Shown: positions 1-12,289 of the stretch, piece by piece
Layout: the number at the start of each line of letters is the position of its first letter
Numbering within the stretch: position 1 is the stretch's first letter
NCBI RefSeq assembly: GCF_964340395.1
Contig: NC_135562.1
Span: forward strand, 3,817,634-3,879,633
Source of the DNA: Glandiceps talaboti
Lineage: Eukaryota; Hemichordata; Enteropneusta; Spengelidae
Length of the DNA: 62,000 nt
Direction of reading: 5' to 3'
Notes under the pieces: model-generated
What the model saw: the letters and a program-made list of their open reading frames with translations, nothing else
What the model was told of the DNA's origin: nothing
The model's database searches: none
Position numbers and translations under genes: made by a program

Positions 1-132
1 CTGTAGCTATAAAATTCATCTTCCCGCGTTCTTTTCTTACGACAAACCTGAGTATGGATTGACTTTGTGTCTAAACGAATGATCCGCCATGATAATAAAA
101 TATTTGTATTTCATAAGCTAATTTCTCCATGA

Positions 133-327
133 CTTCTTTTTTGTGTGAGAGAGGAAAATAAGCACTTTGACATTTTGTTGGTACCGAAGGTTATAATTCA
201 AAGCAAATTAATGTTTCAGAGTTCTGTATATCATTTGAGTTGGGGTCAAGCACTAAGAATAAAAAGACATGTGAGAAAATATAAATGCGGCATTATACCA
301 GTTTATGGTGGAGTTCTACCAGAGTGA
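133..327 (+). other. Possible C-terminal exon of an unrecognised gene
   Basis: An open frame runs from 133 to a TGA at 325-327, preceded by a pyrimidine-rich stretch ending in AG that could act as a splice acceptor. The translation has a mixed, protein-like composition (ILLVPKVIIQ, YHLSWGQALRIKRH, YKCGIIPVYGG) and no low-complexity sequence. I recognise no family. It may be the last exon of a plus-strand gene that starts before the window, or a chance open frame. Confidence 0.18.
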
Positions 328-687
328 CTACTGCTGCTTGGAGGCTGGTCATTTGTAACTGACTGAGAAGTGGTATTTTGGTTGGGGAGGGGTATCAATT
401 CTGAAACACCGCTTGATTCAGAACGGATGAGTTTTGCTCATATAGGACTGAGCTGGGTCAGGGATGCTCAGTTTGAGGAAACACATTTTCAACGTTAACT
501 CCAAAACACCCATGTAACATTTCATATATTTTTTTTTTAAATTACGACGAAAAATACACACACGTTCCAACACAGCCTGTTACTCTTAATTATTTGTCAA
601 TATACAATCGTTTGTCTTCATTACCTTAGCACTATTGGTACTAGAATTACCTGATATTTACTCAAAATGATTCTCTTTTGGCGTTGG

Positions 688-693
688 TTTATT
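688..693 (-). terminator. Candidate polyadenylation signal of the sulfotransferase gene
   Basis: The minus strand reads AATAAA here, about 315 nt downstream of the TGA of the sulfotransferase exon at 1009. No other canonical hexamer was noticed closer to the stop. The position is reasonable for a 3'UTR, but no cleavage site or GU-rich element was confirmed. Confidence 0.35.
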
Positions 694-1008
694 TGTCTGC
701 ATAAATTTAAAGGTAGGTATATGCTTATAAGCCTTAAATTGATACCTGTATAGCTTATCGGATCCGGATTATCTCGGATTTCGATTGCTAAGTAAAAGTT
801 GGCGTCCTTCAATTCAATAAATTAGCCCTTTCAAATAATACAAAACGAGGCTGGTACGTGAGGTTCATTGATCGGTCAATTATGATTACCCAAAACTGTA
901 AATGCTGCAATAAGTCTGATTACAGGAATAATTTTGATAAAATCCCAGTTTACGGAAATAAAAACTGGTTTCACATACAAAGATGACACCCTCGTCATGT
1001 CTTCACGT

Positions 1009-1987
1009 TCATTTACATATCCATTGCGATTGAGTTGAGGATACAACAGCTCGAATCAGGTGAGTATCCGATTGCAAATACCTACAGCGCCCTTTATTTG
1101 ATCTGGTATTTGCACATTGCGTCGTTATCTTTCCTTGCACATATTGAAATCTTCTTAGATCTTCGTCGAAGTCGCCATCATAGTTTTTGATTTTTTCCCA
1201 AAAGGTAGCATTGAAGTGTTCATAAAGCTGTACATCACCTGGATTCAGCCTCGCGAGGCTTTCTTTCATTTTTGGTGTGATCGGCGCTTGGTTTTCATAA
1301 TGGACTTTACAGGGCGAATAAATGATATCTTCAAAGTTCCAACACATCAGTTTTCTTAACAGGACGAGTGATTCGTCGAAGTACTCCAATAACATGATCA
1401 AGTCCAGTTCATTATCAAGTAACTGAAGCGCTAAATTTACAGCTGTCTTATTGGTATGGTATTTTGGCAGGAAGCCGAGAGTGTGAAACTGACTCGTGCC
1501 ATTCCGCATTACGCGTATAAGTTTTCCGTTCAAAATATGCGAATCTTCTATATCCCTTAGATAAGCCGCAAATGGATTAGAAATGTTTGGATAATCCATA
1601 TCGGCATCACTGTAGTAAAACTGAGATCTTCGTTGTTCGTAAGGTGAGCGAAGAATCGCAAAGTATTTCGCATTTGGTATGATTTCGTCCATAGCAAGAC
1701 GATTGTAATGAACGTGACTGGCCATAAAGTTATACCCGGGGAAATCAGTGCAGTTGTATCGCAAGATTTTCAATCCGGGTTCAATGTCTGATTTGTCCGG
1801 TAGAATGGCAGCTGTACCCGTGGGGTTGATAGCTGCTATAAGACCGTTTCGTAGACCGTATCTGTATAAAATACTCGCCACTGTACTCCCACCTGTCTTC
1901 ATAGTTTTAAGGAACACGAAATTGCGCACGGGGCGACAGGATCTCTCAGAATTTTCGGTTGGACTACCTATCAGGGTACCCTCATTT
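1009..1987 (-). CDS. Galactose-3-O-sulfotransferase-like enzyme, terminal exon
   Basis: Partial gene: the last coding exon, 325 codons, beginning after a CAG acceptor at 1988-1990 and ending in TGA at 1009-1011. The first base of the exon completes a codon from an upstream exon. The 5' PAPS-binding motif is FLKTMKTGGST near the start, and the 3' PAPS-binding region is ILRSPYEQRRSQFYY. Both are typical of the GAL3ST/cerebroside sulfotransferase family, type II Golgi membrane proteins that move sulfate from PAPS to the 3-OH of galactose on glycolipids or glycans. Several N-x-S/T sites are present. The family's short cytoplasmic tail and signal anchor must lie in an exon at higher coordinates; I could not find it in the repeat-rich DNA up to 4.9 kb. 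The exact acceptor sugar cannot be told. Frame and motifs are intact, so there is no sign of a pseudogene. Confidence 0.85.
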
Positions 1988-2092
1988 CTGCCGGGAAAAA
2001 ATGTAGTACATTAGAATTTTATCATCAACACCAGAACACACATAGACATATACTTTACACATACAGCAAATAACATGTCCGTATGATCTGAC

Positions 2093-2093
2093 A

Positions 2094-2125
<32 letters not shown>

Positions 2126-2202
2126 CATACATACATGCATACATACACACACACACACACATACATACATACATACATACATACACACATACATGCGTAC
2201 GT

Positions 2203-2240
<38 letters not shown>
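2093..2240. repeat. (TACA)n/(CA)n compound microsatellite
   Basis: Blocks of TACA alternate with pure CA and end in a run of CA. It lies about 100 bp upstream of the sulfotransferase exon, within the presumed intron. Confidence 0.95.
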
Positions 2241-2242
<2 letters not shown>

Positions 2243-4079
2243 TCCGTTATTTTATTTTTCTGTCTTTAGATGTTAATGACGTTCTAACCCCCCACCCCCT
2301 TTTTAGGAAGCAACTACGTAAATCTTCGAAATGTTGTTGAATACTTACACCCTAGGTAAGCTATTTTGGCTATGAATTTCCAAAGAGTCGTCTTTTTTCT
2401 CAAACGGGAAGAGCATTGTTGTGATTGTACATACCATTCCAATGACAAACAGTTGGACGACTAACTTACATGTACAACTCTTCCATCTAAGCCGACCTGG
2501 AAAATGAATTTGATCTAGCTTGAATGATGTACTAAATGATTACTTATGTATGTATGTGTATGTATGTATATGTGTGTGTGTAATGGAACTTAGAATAAGT
2601 TGAATTGGCGTGCCATTGCAGTGCTGTGTACACGTCTATATGCAAATAACGTATGCCTATATAACTTATTTCGTATATAGATTGAATATAAAAGTATACT
2701 GAGATACGTATTAACGAATAAATTATATATAAGCGATGTTTCTAAATACGAAGTAACCAAACTTACCTATTCCACAAGTCATTTTAATACATCGTAAAGG
2801 TTCCAGTCAAACAACGAAAACAAACCAGTCTTCACTAGGTTTTGATTGCTAAGGGCTAAACCATTTAGTATTAGGGAGGGAGAGGAGAAATTATAGGACC
2901 AAAAAGCAATATTTTGAGTCTCAGGATTGTATTTATTTTTCTAGAAAACTTGTTAATGTTTGCCTTTAACGTACGTGACGTGTGAAAGTCTGTCTGTCTG
3001 TGTAAAGGGCATGTACGAGAGACAGGTTGAAAGTTATATGAGCCCCCACCACACCCCTAGAAAAAAAATGAAAATTACTATTATTGCTGCTAATGTTAAA
3101 GGCTCATGTTTTCTTCTACTTGTATTGACAATAATAAAAATTTCCTTTCCCGTTGGTATTCCTCCCACCCGCCGCACACTGTACACTCCATACATCCACA
3201 CACACACACACACACACGGAGAATTTTCAATTCGAAGTTAAAGTGAGCATTCACAGCTATATCAATGGGTATATTTGCAGATTGTACATATGTGGAGTCA
3301 AGGGTGGATTTTTATTTTGGTTTCGTCACTTTCTCTTCTCATTCAATCTGTATTTGTGACATCACAATCCATCAAATTAGAAAATCTCTGTTGACAATAT
3401 ACAATACATCATATGATCGAAGAATCAAATTTATACAGCTGCTACATTTGGAATAATTGAACTCTCCTCCACAAATATTAGCTACAGATTAAAAACTAAC
3501 ATTCAGATTTTAACGTTTCAAATAAGTGGTCATCAATCATGTAGAGGAATTCCAACTTATGTTATGGAGTGCCATCGTTCGATATTCATACAAGTCAATA
3601 GACACTAGGTACACGTGTAGGGTCTATTCATACTTATTGAGAGATTGTTTTATCCACTTAAAGTCAGTCAAGTAAGTGTTTATGGCACGTCAGTACTCCT
3701 GACTCTGCACAAAAATATGGAAATTCACAATTTTATGAAAACAAAATTTAAATTGATACGTCAGTGGTAAACACCCTTCCTCACACCCTCCAAACATTAC
3801 GTCAGACAAGACGAGTAGCAGAAGATTATGTGATTCAATTTAGTCCGAATCAGCTGATGAACAAGTACGTACATTTTATCCAAAGTTACCATGTTCAAAT
3901 TTTATTGCAGCATAAGAAAGTAAGCCGTGGAGGTACTAAAGTCAGAACGGATACAATTGCTGCTTGCCTCCGTCTATTGCAGGGTATGATCGTAAAAACT
4001 TTGTCATTGTTCATGCAGTGATTTGTAAACAAACTGCGTACAAATTTTCCAGTTGCTGCAATTATAATTATAAAGATAT
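2241..4079. other. Gene-poor stretch, presumably sulfotransferase 5' side
   Basis: No convincing coding exon was seen. The missing first exon (signal anchor) of the sulfotransferase should lie here or nearby on the minus strand. There is a short CA tract near 3199-3218. A phrase ACGTGTAGGGTCTAT near 3612 recurs near 34447, suggesting a shared repeat fragment. Confidence 0.4.
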
Positions 4080-4260
4080 GCAACAACTGTATTACAATGT
4101 ATATGGATCACACCCTGCAACAGAGAGACACAACAATTGTATTATAATGTATATGAATTACACCCTGCAAAAGACAGACACAGCAATTGTATTACAATGT
4201 AAATGAACCATTCTCTGCAAGAGAAAAACACCAGCAACAATTATTATTACAATGAGATGC
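4080..4260. repeat. Minisatellite with a 50-bp period
   Basis: The phrase TGTATTACAATGTA recurs at about 4088, 4138 and 4188 with the shared segment CACCCTGCAA, and a decayed fourth unit follows near 4238. The units differ by a few substitutions. It sits downstream of the ninjurin stop codon and could be in its 3'UTR. Confidence 0.8.
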
Positions 4261-4955
4261 AAACACGGACTTGGTTGATGATGTTTCACTTTTTTTTTGG
4301 CGGGAGAAAAACAAAGCTCCAAAATGTATTTGTATTTCCCCTCCACATGGTCACTTCAATTGTGATACAAATTAACCATGGTCTTGTCACTTCTTCAAGC
4401 AAAGAAATTAATACATCTTAAAAAAATATCAATACCAAACAACCCAATGGTACCTTGGCAGTAAGAAATTCTTGACACAATCTGGTCATACAATTTGACA
4501 AATTAAAAAATAGTAACAATAAAACCCACCAAAACACAATTTTCAAGAAAATTTACTTATTGAAAACTTCAAAATGGGGATATAAAATCTGAAAATACAA
4601 ATAATTGTAAATTATTTTCATTGGGAGTCAATAATTCTAGAAGCATATGACTCCAACAAATGTTGTATACATATATATGTACTAAAAGTATTATTCATTA
4701 TTAGCTAATGTAGAATCAGATATTTGATCTGAACAAGCATACATATGTTAATATATGTAACAATCCCATGACACACAATTGCAAATGTGGTATACTTAGG
4801 GGTATTTGCATGAATGCCTGCAATGTTCTCATCCATATGGCCACTTTAACAATTAAAAAATGACAAAGACTATTCTCTGGGCTACACGACATGTACCATT
4901 TGAACTATTTTAATAGATTCTTCTCAGTGGATAAAATCACTTTCAATGATTCTTT

Positions 4956-7900
4956 TCAGCCAATAAAAACAGATATGATAACATTCAAAGCAGTGACAAC
5001 CATGACAAGTATTGTGGCAAATGTATTATACTTCATGGCTTTATCCTTCTCCTCTTCATCAATTCCATCATCATCAAAATCCATAAAATACTGAAATAGA
5101 ACATAAGGAAAATTACGATATTGATTATTTGATCTACAAAGAACACACAATATCATGTAGTGTGACCGTGTGTCTAATGTATTAACTAACTAGTACATAG
5201 TATTGTCATTTTCTTTATCCATTCACCTTCAAAAAACGGAATGATATCATAAAAAATAAATATATTATTCTGATATGATATGGTAAAATCCATAGCGCTA
5301 TGATATGATAAGGTATAATGATGATATAAGGATAGCATGTATACACGTTTCTGATAAATGAAGTACGCCATATTCTGGTTCCCAAACTTTTGGTCATTTT
5401 GTTCATATGAATTGCAATTTACTCGACATTGTGTTAGAAGAGCCTTTGGCTCAACAATATATCGAGTTTAAATAAAGTCAAACAACAACAACAACAAGAT
5501 CGCACCAAATTGGCAAAGTGAGAGCTAAAATTTTGTCATGGCCATTGACCATATCGCAATATGCAAAGCCATGAACAGTGGTAAAAGAACTCGTTGTGTT
5601 CTTAGAAGAGCATTACAGTAGTGGTTAGACATATTCTGAGTACTGATTGCTAATAAAACAGTACATGTGTAAATGACAGCAACACGGAAAATGACTCACT
5701 GGTAATTTTGTGTCTGCTGTCTTTACACTACCCCACTCAACTATTTTGGTACTCACTTCAATCAAGGCTCAAAATAGCTTGTTAACAGCACCCTAGTGGC
5801 CAAACTATTAAATCTGTTACCTCTCTGACAACTGAAATATATTTAGATGTTATTCCCCAATATTTTTCTTCGCTCAGCCAAGGAAAATACAAGGTCATGA
5901 ATATTTTCCAGCTGAATGAAGAAGGATATTGGAGAATAACGTATAATTAAACCAACACGAGTAATATCAAAGACAAATATGGGATCGGGAAAGCAATGGC
6001 AATTTAAAAACATTTTGACTCATATTCTGAACACAGCAGAACCAGTGAAATAGACACGCATTGTCACGGCATACTGTAGACGTGCGTTGTCATGACATAG
6101 AATGACCAGAGTATGTTATTCCATATTTTTTGTTCAAATTGGTTCGTGCGTGGTATAATGGATAATGCAGATTTATACGTGTTAGACTATCGTACTGAAA
6201 GCACCTCTTTATAAGTATTTTTTATTCCACCTGTCAAGTTACATTTACTGAGTGGCTGTCATTTTCATGTTTCCAGTTCCAGTGTTTGGAATTGGCACAA
6301 CTCTAGTTTTTAATAATATGTGTAAATACATATAACAAAAGAAAACAACAGCAGCTTGCCTGTTTCAACACTGTGATTCTGGCCCACAACAATGTTTAGT
6401 CACAGGGATGTGGTTTAGTGCAGTACATCACATATTTGCATTCTACTATGCAAGAGAAAAGCTTAATTACAACAATACATTCAGAAACTTTGAAAGTAGT
6501 AAACTAAGTAAGTAAGCTATTTAGTTAAAGTATAGTGTAGAAATTTAGGGTTTGAACTAAACTCTACATCATTGTTAATTACATAACTATTGTCAGTGTC
6601 AACTTTTTACACCATAGAACTATATGCATTATTACACATGTGTACCAGTGATTACTTGCAACGGTGCACTTTCATACTAGTCGTATTTGCCCTGCAGCTA
6701 ATACCGAAGATATTATTGCATACCTTTATGTAAATGTTATGCAAATGAATCTGCAATCATTCTGTGGACACAAAATTACACAGACCGCACAGTAATTGCT
6801 GTTTTGGATAACATATGTAATAATAACAGAGCTCCATGCCATATGAGTGCTAGTGTGGGTAGTTAGGGGTATTTGCACTTGTCCTTGCAGCATTTTCACT
6901 AAATACACTCATAGTCCTGTTGTCGGTTCCAAGATGCATTGCGCGTCTCTCCAGAAAATGCCATGTATTCTGTATGCGCGGAGGGGTTTGCACGTGCTAC
7001 TTAGGGGGATGGTTGTCATATGACGGTACCCTGGGTTTACCTGTAAAATCCCACTCTGTCATCGATGGCGTTCAGTTTTTGTTCTATAAAATCACCCGTA
7101 CCCATAATTAAAGAGGTCAACATGTCTTTCCATCATTTCTTGATGAAAATGTTATTTCAAATGTAATTTAGACAAAACAAGACTAAACCTAACAACATAA
7201 GCAAGGTCCTCTCACACAGTGCATCTTGGAACCGGAAAATCGACTATGGAAGTATTTCCACAAAGAACACTGCAAGCATTCATGCAAATACAAAGAATAT
7301 GCTACCTTTGCACAGCATGGGTTGCTGTTATGTTATATTGTAGAACATAAGCACATGAACTCAGTACCCAATGATATAAGATATCAGTTACTTCACATAA
7401 TATGATTTATAACAGAATGAGTAAAATTACCTTCAGAGCTAGCAGAATACTAACACTGAGTTGAAGTATCATAGACAAAATAATCATCACCAGCAGCATG
7501 TAAAAGAAATCCCCCTCTGATCCTTGTTTCAGTACTTGTTTTAACTGTCCTGCATTGGCTGATAGCAATGACATGTTAAGGAATCCCTGAGCCACTGTTT
7601 TAGTACTTGCATAGGTTGTACTCCTGGATTTGGTGTACGCATAGATGGGTTTCTGTATTGTGGAAGAAGTAGGTGACTTGTTGCTTAACCCTGATTGCTT
7701 CTCATCAACCTGAAAGACAGGATTAGCCAAGGATCACTTGAAGTTTATGCTAAGGTAACAGAGAGGAGATAATCTTGTAGAGTTTACAAACTTGATGGTT
7801 ATTAATTTTGATGAAAATTACACACTGAAAGTCAGTCCCAATTCTTCAGCTAAATAATTCTGTTTGTCTGATAGTAGTAAATGGATTATTATTTTAATCA

Positions 7901-8615
7901 TAGGCCCTGAAGGTCAAGGCCATATCAATGTGATTAAAATCTGATGTAGTGCAATTTCTTTGTTTCCCTATCTTTCCTACATTCTTTTGTGTTGTGTGAG
8001 TTAGCGCCTTCTTCTCACATCTGACACAATACCATAGGCATTCTCATACAAATCTTGAGTGCTGAGTGGATTTACTCAACCAATGAGAATGCGTAATACA
8101 CGAAAACATAGGGGTACAGAAACTCAGAAAGCTCTGTTCGAAAAGAGCTCGAGCGTAAAGTGCAAACAATGATGTTACAGTGTATTTTTAATGTTCAGTG
8201 GTTCTCTTTGTTTCAATTTCAATTGTCGAGTGTTATTTTGTAAGATGGAATCTGATTGGCTATTTGTAAGTATGAGATTTGTACATGAACTTCTATGGTA
8301 TTGTGTCAGATGTAGGTACAAGGTGCTAACAGAACAGAAAAGAACAAACAACAATAAAAGTAGGAGGTAAAAAAAGAAATCAGGCCAAGTTCATTACATC
8401 AGATTTTAGTCAGATTGCGGTCATGTCAACCTCATGTATAATGATAACAGAAAGATCACAACTGACAACATAAAGAGTATCATACACTTGAATTAAGTCT
8501 CTATATCTTTTGTACAAATAGTGAACATTGACATCAAACATGATGTCATTCATGACTCAGCAAAATGTAAATACACATTAAACTTCAAAGGTCACCGAAA
8601 TGATGCATGTATGTA

Positions 8616-8688
<73 letters not shown>

Positions 8689-9957
8689 CACTAGTTCTCA
8701 GATCACCTTTGCACAAGATTTGAAAGACAGTTGCAATACTTGAATGAAACAAAGCAAACGTGATATCAACAAATAGCTTGGTTATTTGCACCTAACCTAG
8801 AAGGTAAAATGTTTTCACAAAAAAGTTTAGCCCCGACAGGGGTAGGCAGCTGAATAGAATCTCTTATAGTACTTAGTAATAATATTTTCATGACCCAAAA
8901 TTTAAAAATAGCTACTATTCAATCATATTTGATAGTGTTATGAAAGAAGGAGATTTGCATATGCCCCTTCAGTATGTCACACACAGACAAATGGTTGTAA
9001 TGTAGACAAAATGAGTACATCAGTAGGTGTAGTGTCATTACTGTACACAAAAATAAATCAAATGCAGATTCAAAATAACAGACAGGTGTACCCTTTCCCA
9101 TGACTACTACATTTTATTTTAGTCATGATAAAAATAATCAGTTATGTAGTGAAAACATCAGTGACAATTAATTACCTTTGAATCACAACCTCCTCCTTTG
9201 ACCTCCTCCACATTTCCCTTGTCTGTCTTTTCTGTTTCCCTCACATTCTTCACCTCAACTGTCTCTTCTTTAGTTTTAACCTGTTTGTGACATCAACAAA
9301 TAAATTTACAAGGAATATAGAGATATTTCAATTTTTTGCTCCAATGAGCATCAGGTATTTTTGTATTATGTATGGTTTTAGTTACATTTGACATGAATTT
9401 ATGATTTCTTAATGTCTTTTCAGTTTATGTGACTCATGTTTCCTCACAATGTTTGTCTTCAATACATCTGATTTGATGTCTCACTACATAAATCTATTCA
9501 TACAAACAAACACACACAATGTACCACAAACACACACACAAACACACACACACAGCCACACACACACACACACATGCACACACACACACACACACACACA
9601 CGTGCACACACACACACACACACACCAAAAACACACACGCACACACAGACACACTAATCATCTATCAATGATGATAGAGATCAATATATACATGGTATGA
9701 CTGTTATGATGTCCTGTAATAGGGCAAAAGTTAGTCAAGGTAATTGGAAAGATTTCGCAATGTTATATTGAGATTATTCAGCATTCATTTGTTTATATGT
9801 ATATCATATAGTACACAATGTAATTAGTTACATGTATGTTTACCTGACTTGGTGGACTCATCCTGTGAGGACTACCTGTACTGTAATTTTGCCTGGCTGT
9901 TGACCAAATGTCAACTCGTCTCCGTACACCATTGGGAGTAGAAGTATCTGAAGCCAT
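4956..9957 (-). CDS. Ninjurin family membrane protein (4 coding exons)
   Basis: Complete CDS of 210 aa. Exons on the minus strand: 9957-9844, 9280-9176, 7709-7431 and 5090-4956. All junctions are phase 0 with AG/GT borders. Exons 1 and 2 encode a hydrophilic, charged N-terminus. Exon 3 carries the family core: a short helical stretch ending in SLLSANAGQLKQVL, then a first membrane helix (MLLVMIILSMILQLSVSILL). Exon 4 has an acidic loop (DFDDDGIDEEEKDK) and a second membrane helix to the end (TILVMVVTALNVIISVFIG). Ninjurins are plasma-membrane proteins; in vertebrates NINJ1 oligomerises to rupture the membrane of dying cells and also acts in adhesion. The protein is longer than vertebrate NINJ1/2 (about 140-150 aa), the excess being N-terminal. 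The start ATG has a good context (GCCATGG) and lies 21 nt into its exon. It cannot be assigned to NINJ1 or NINJ2. Confidence 0.9.
5428..5496 (+). repeat. Retroposon-like 3' tail
   Basis: A segment ending in GTTTAAATAAAGTCAAACA is followed by a CAA microsatellite. A polyadenylation-like motif followed by a simple-sequence tail is typical of a SINE or LINE 3' end. No 5' part was recognised. It lies in the third intron of the ninjurin gene. Confidence 0.4.
6864..7310. mobile_element. Imperfect fold-back element
   Basis: The left side contains GGGGTATTTGCACTTG, CTTGCAGC and GGTTCCAAGATGCATTG. These appear in inverse order and orientation on the right as CAGTGCATCTTGGAACC, CTGCAAGCATTCATGC and a matching terminal segment. 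This is a long imperfect inverted repeat inside the last ninjurin intron. A similar phrase (GGGGTATTTGCATGAATGCC) occurs near 4800. Target-site duplications were not resolved. Confidence 0.5.
8606..8685. repeat. (GTAT)n(GT)n microsatellite
   Basis: A short GTAT block followed by about 33 GT dinucleotides, in the second coding intron of the ninjurin gene. Confidence 0.95.
9520..9655. repeat. CA-rich microsatellite
   Basis: Interrupted CA repeat with ATGCA, CGTGCA and CAAAAA interruptions, in the first coding intron of the ninjurin gene. Confidence 0.95.
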
Positions 9958-10120
9958 GGCTATTATTCACACATTTTCCTGCATAAATTCGAAGCAATAT
10001 AATATCATGAATCATACAGTAAACCTACATACATTTGTATATAGATATACACACAAATGTATCCCTAGTCTTGTGCCTCAGGTAGGATTTTTAGTGCCGT
10101 GTAGATGCCATGGGGCAAGT

Positions 10121-10182
<62 letters not shown>

Positions 10183-10700
10183 GTTTGTTTTGCTGTGGAA
10201 CGAATAGGGTTATGCCATCTTCTTTCAGTCGCAAATTGTGGTTTCTTGGATGGTGCGTGTCAAAATAAATGTAAACAAGTAACATTCAGGAGCGAGTTGG
10301 GACGGGTTCAGGGAGGATCGTGGGATGTCTATGACGTAACTTACTGTAGACAAATACCTATTCTACCTAATGTAAGACATGGGACTGCCTGAGGTAGGAC
10401 GTCCTACGTCTACCGGTACATGCGCCTAGTGACGCGTGCCGCAGAAGTAGAACGACCAAACAGTTTGGCAACTCGGGGCTGAACTGCTCAATGTTAGTTG
10501 TTGATTTTGTAAATTGTATATTTATAGTCATCTTCTGTTATTTGGAATTTAAAATCTTAACGATACAACGGAGTAAAATACCCATTCGATATTGATGGAG
10601 ATACAAGAATTTAATATACTCAAGTTAGTAAAGTTCGTTCACTTACAATTCTGTTTGTTTTGAACCTGTCCAACCGCTAGCCGCTGCCATCTTTGAATCT
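9958..10700 (-). promoter_or_regulatory. Ninjurin 5'UTR and split leader
   Basis: A TGCAG acceptor at 9979-9983 begins a 21-nt leader (9978-9958) just before the ATG. The likely matching donor is AATT|GTAAGTG with the exon ending at 10647, so the non-coding first exon extends upward from 10647 to roughly 10700. The intron between them holds a CA microsatellite. The transcription start was not determined. Confidence 0.55.
10122..10179. repeat. (CA)n microsatellite
   Basis: About 28 uninterrupted CA units in the 5'UTR intron of the ninjurin gene. Confidence 0.95.
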
Positions 10701-10713
10701 TGGGGAAGCCTTC

Positions 10714-10721
10714 TGACGTCA
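10714..10721. promoter_or_regulatory. Palindromic CRE-like site
   Basis: TGACGTCA, the full consensus for CREB/ATF-type bZIP factors, lies about 65 bp upstream of the inferred ninjurin 5'UTR exon donor, in a locally GC-richer segment that may be the promoter. Only the motif is seen; occupancy is inference. Confidence 0.4.
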
Positions 10722-10829
10722 TCGCTGCATAACGAAATCGAGGCACCAGGTTGTTCCACGTCCAAGGTTCCCATCACTACATGTCATACGTCATACATGC
10801 AGATTAGAGCACCTTCAGATTTTCGGAAA

Positions 10830-11139
10830 TGAACATTATTTTTGCAGTTTTATGTTCTTATTCTTATTTTTCTTTTAGATTATTAACTGAAACAAACATT
10901 GTTGAGGATAACATGATCATAAAAATAAACTGTATGCACTATTTGAAAATCTGCAGAAATACAGACTTTGTCATTACAAACGAAAGAAATCATTCAGATT
11001 GCAAAGAGGGTGCACTTTATAGCAATCTTATTAAAATCCAATGTGGTGAAAGCGTCTAAATGCTTTATGTACCTCTATTTCCTTCATTTTGTGTTGTTTG
11101 TTTTCGTACCGAGTGATCGCCGCCAGGAGGCATACACAC
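10830..11139. other. Intergenic stretch with nothing recognised
   Basis: AT-rich DNA between the presumed ninjurin promoter and the 24-bp minisatellite. I saw no coding exon, RNA gene or clear repeat in it. Confidence 0.5.
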
Positions 11140-11278
11140 TGTCACAATAACACATTTACACACTGTCACAATAACACATTTACACACTGTCACAATAACA
11201 CATTTACACAGTCACAATAACACATTTACCCACTGTCACAATAACACATTTACACACTGTCACAATAACATATTTCTA
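11140..11278. repeat. Minisatellite with a 24-bp period
   Basis: Six head-to-tail copies of a unit containing CACTGTCACAATAACACATT, nearly identical, one shortened by two bases. The units are adjacent, with no unique spacers, so this is a minisatellite. Confidence 0.92.
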
Positions 11279-12289
11279 CAGAATCCATTCAGGTTTGGGA
11301 CTGTTATCATTGTCAGTTTGTCCTCAGGATGGCAACATTGGGGTGGGGGTGGGGGGTGGGGGGTTCCAGGAGTAATTATGATTCAAACAGTTGGGGATGA
11401 ATACTTGCACAGAGTCCACAGGTGCTATGCTTGCTTGGCCTGGGTGACTCCAAGATAGACTGTTGACTGACTGAGAAAACCCTGACAAATCCACAGCAAC
11501 GCGACAATGGAGCATGCAACATAGCCATTTGACCAAGACATATCCTGATACTTCCCTTCTAACCAGCAAGGAAGAAATACTACAAAACCACACCAAAACT
11601 TTATTTTAAGTTAATTTATTGAATTATTATCTTCCACAGGGTGTTGAAAAATATGAAGAACCTGGGTGTAAATTATTCAGAAAATCTCACCCATTGAACA
11701 TGAACTTAAAACTAATAACATTCCACATAGAAAGTTTCATTACACTGAATTGAATAATTTGAGGCATTAAAAATTACACAGAACCATAATATTGGCTATG
11801 AAGTTTGTTATGTTTGAGTCAAAGTACTTACTCTAAAATACAGAAAATCCCAGATAACTGTGACGAGATCTAGATATGTTACTAACACTATGTCAGTATT
11901 TTTTATTAATTCATTTAGTTTTACTTGCTTGTGTGTATGTATGTGCGTGCATGCATGTATGTATGTATGTATGTATGTATGTATGTATGTATGTATGTAT
12001 GCATTTGTGACCAATTCCAAGTTAGCTTACCAAATGACTGATTTCTTGACACCTAAATAGTTCAAAACAGTTTATTATATTGTTTACACATGGATGCCAT
12101 GCTAGAGTACATAGTTTTGTTACTGAGTAGAAGACATGTAATTCAATTTATTAGAGGTCAATAATTAACATAAAACAGCAAACAACTTACAGCTGAAATC
12201 TGGGTTAATAATGTGTGGGTTTTTTTTTTATATTGTCCCTTACATCCTGAATTCCCTGGTGCACATACAATCAATTGCAGCCTCTAAAA
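11279..12289. other. Intergenic stretch with a (GTAT)n tract
   Basis: A G-rich run near 11339-11363 is followed by DNA without a recognised gene. A GTAT microsatellite occupies about 11936-12002. A 90-codon minus-strand open frame over 11324-11596 has no recognisable family and was not accepted as a gene. Confidence 0.5.
11936..12002. repeat. (GTAT)n microsatellite
   Basis: About fourteen GTAT units after a short GTGC-containing lead-in. Intergenic. Confidence 0.95.

Noticed and set aside
11140-11278. Regular 24-bp repeats resembling a CRISPR array
   Set aside because: Units are directly adjacent with no unique spacers, and the genome is an animal's.
11324-11596. 90-codon minus-strand open frame with a proline run
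   Set aside because: The proline run is a G-rich tract on the other strand and the rest matches no family I know.
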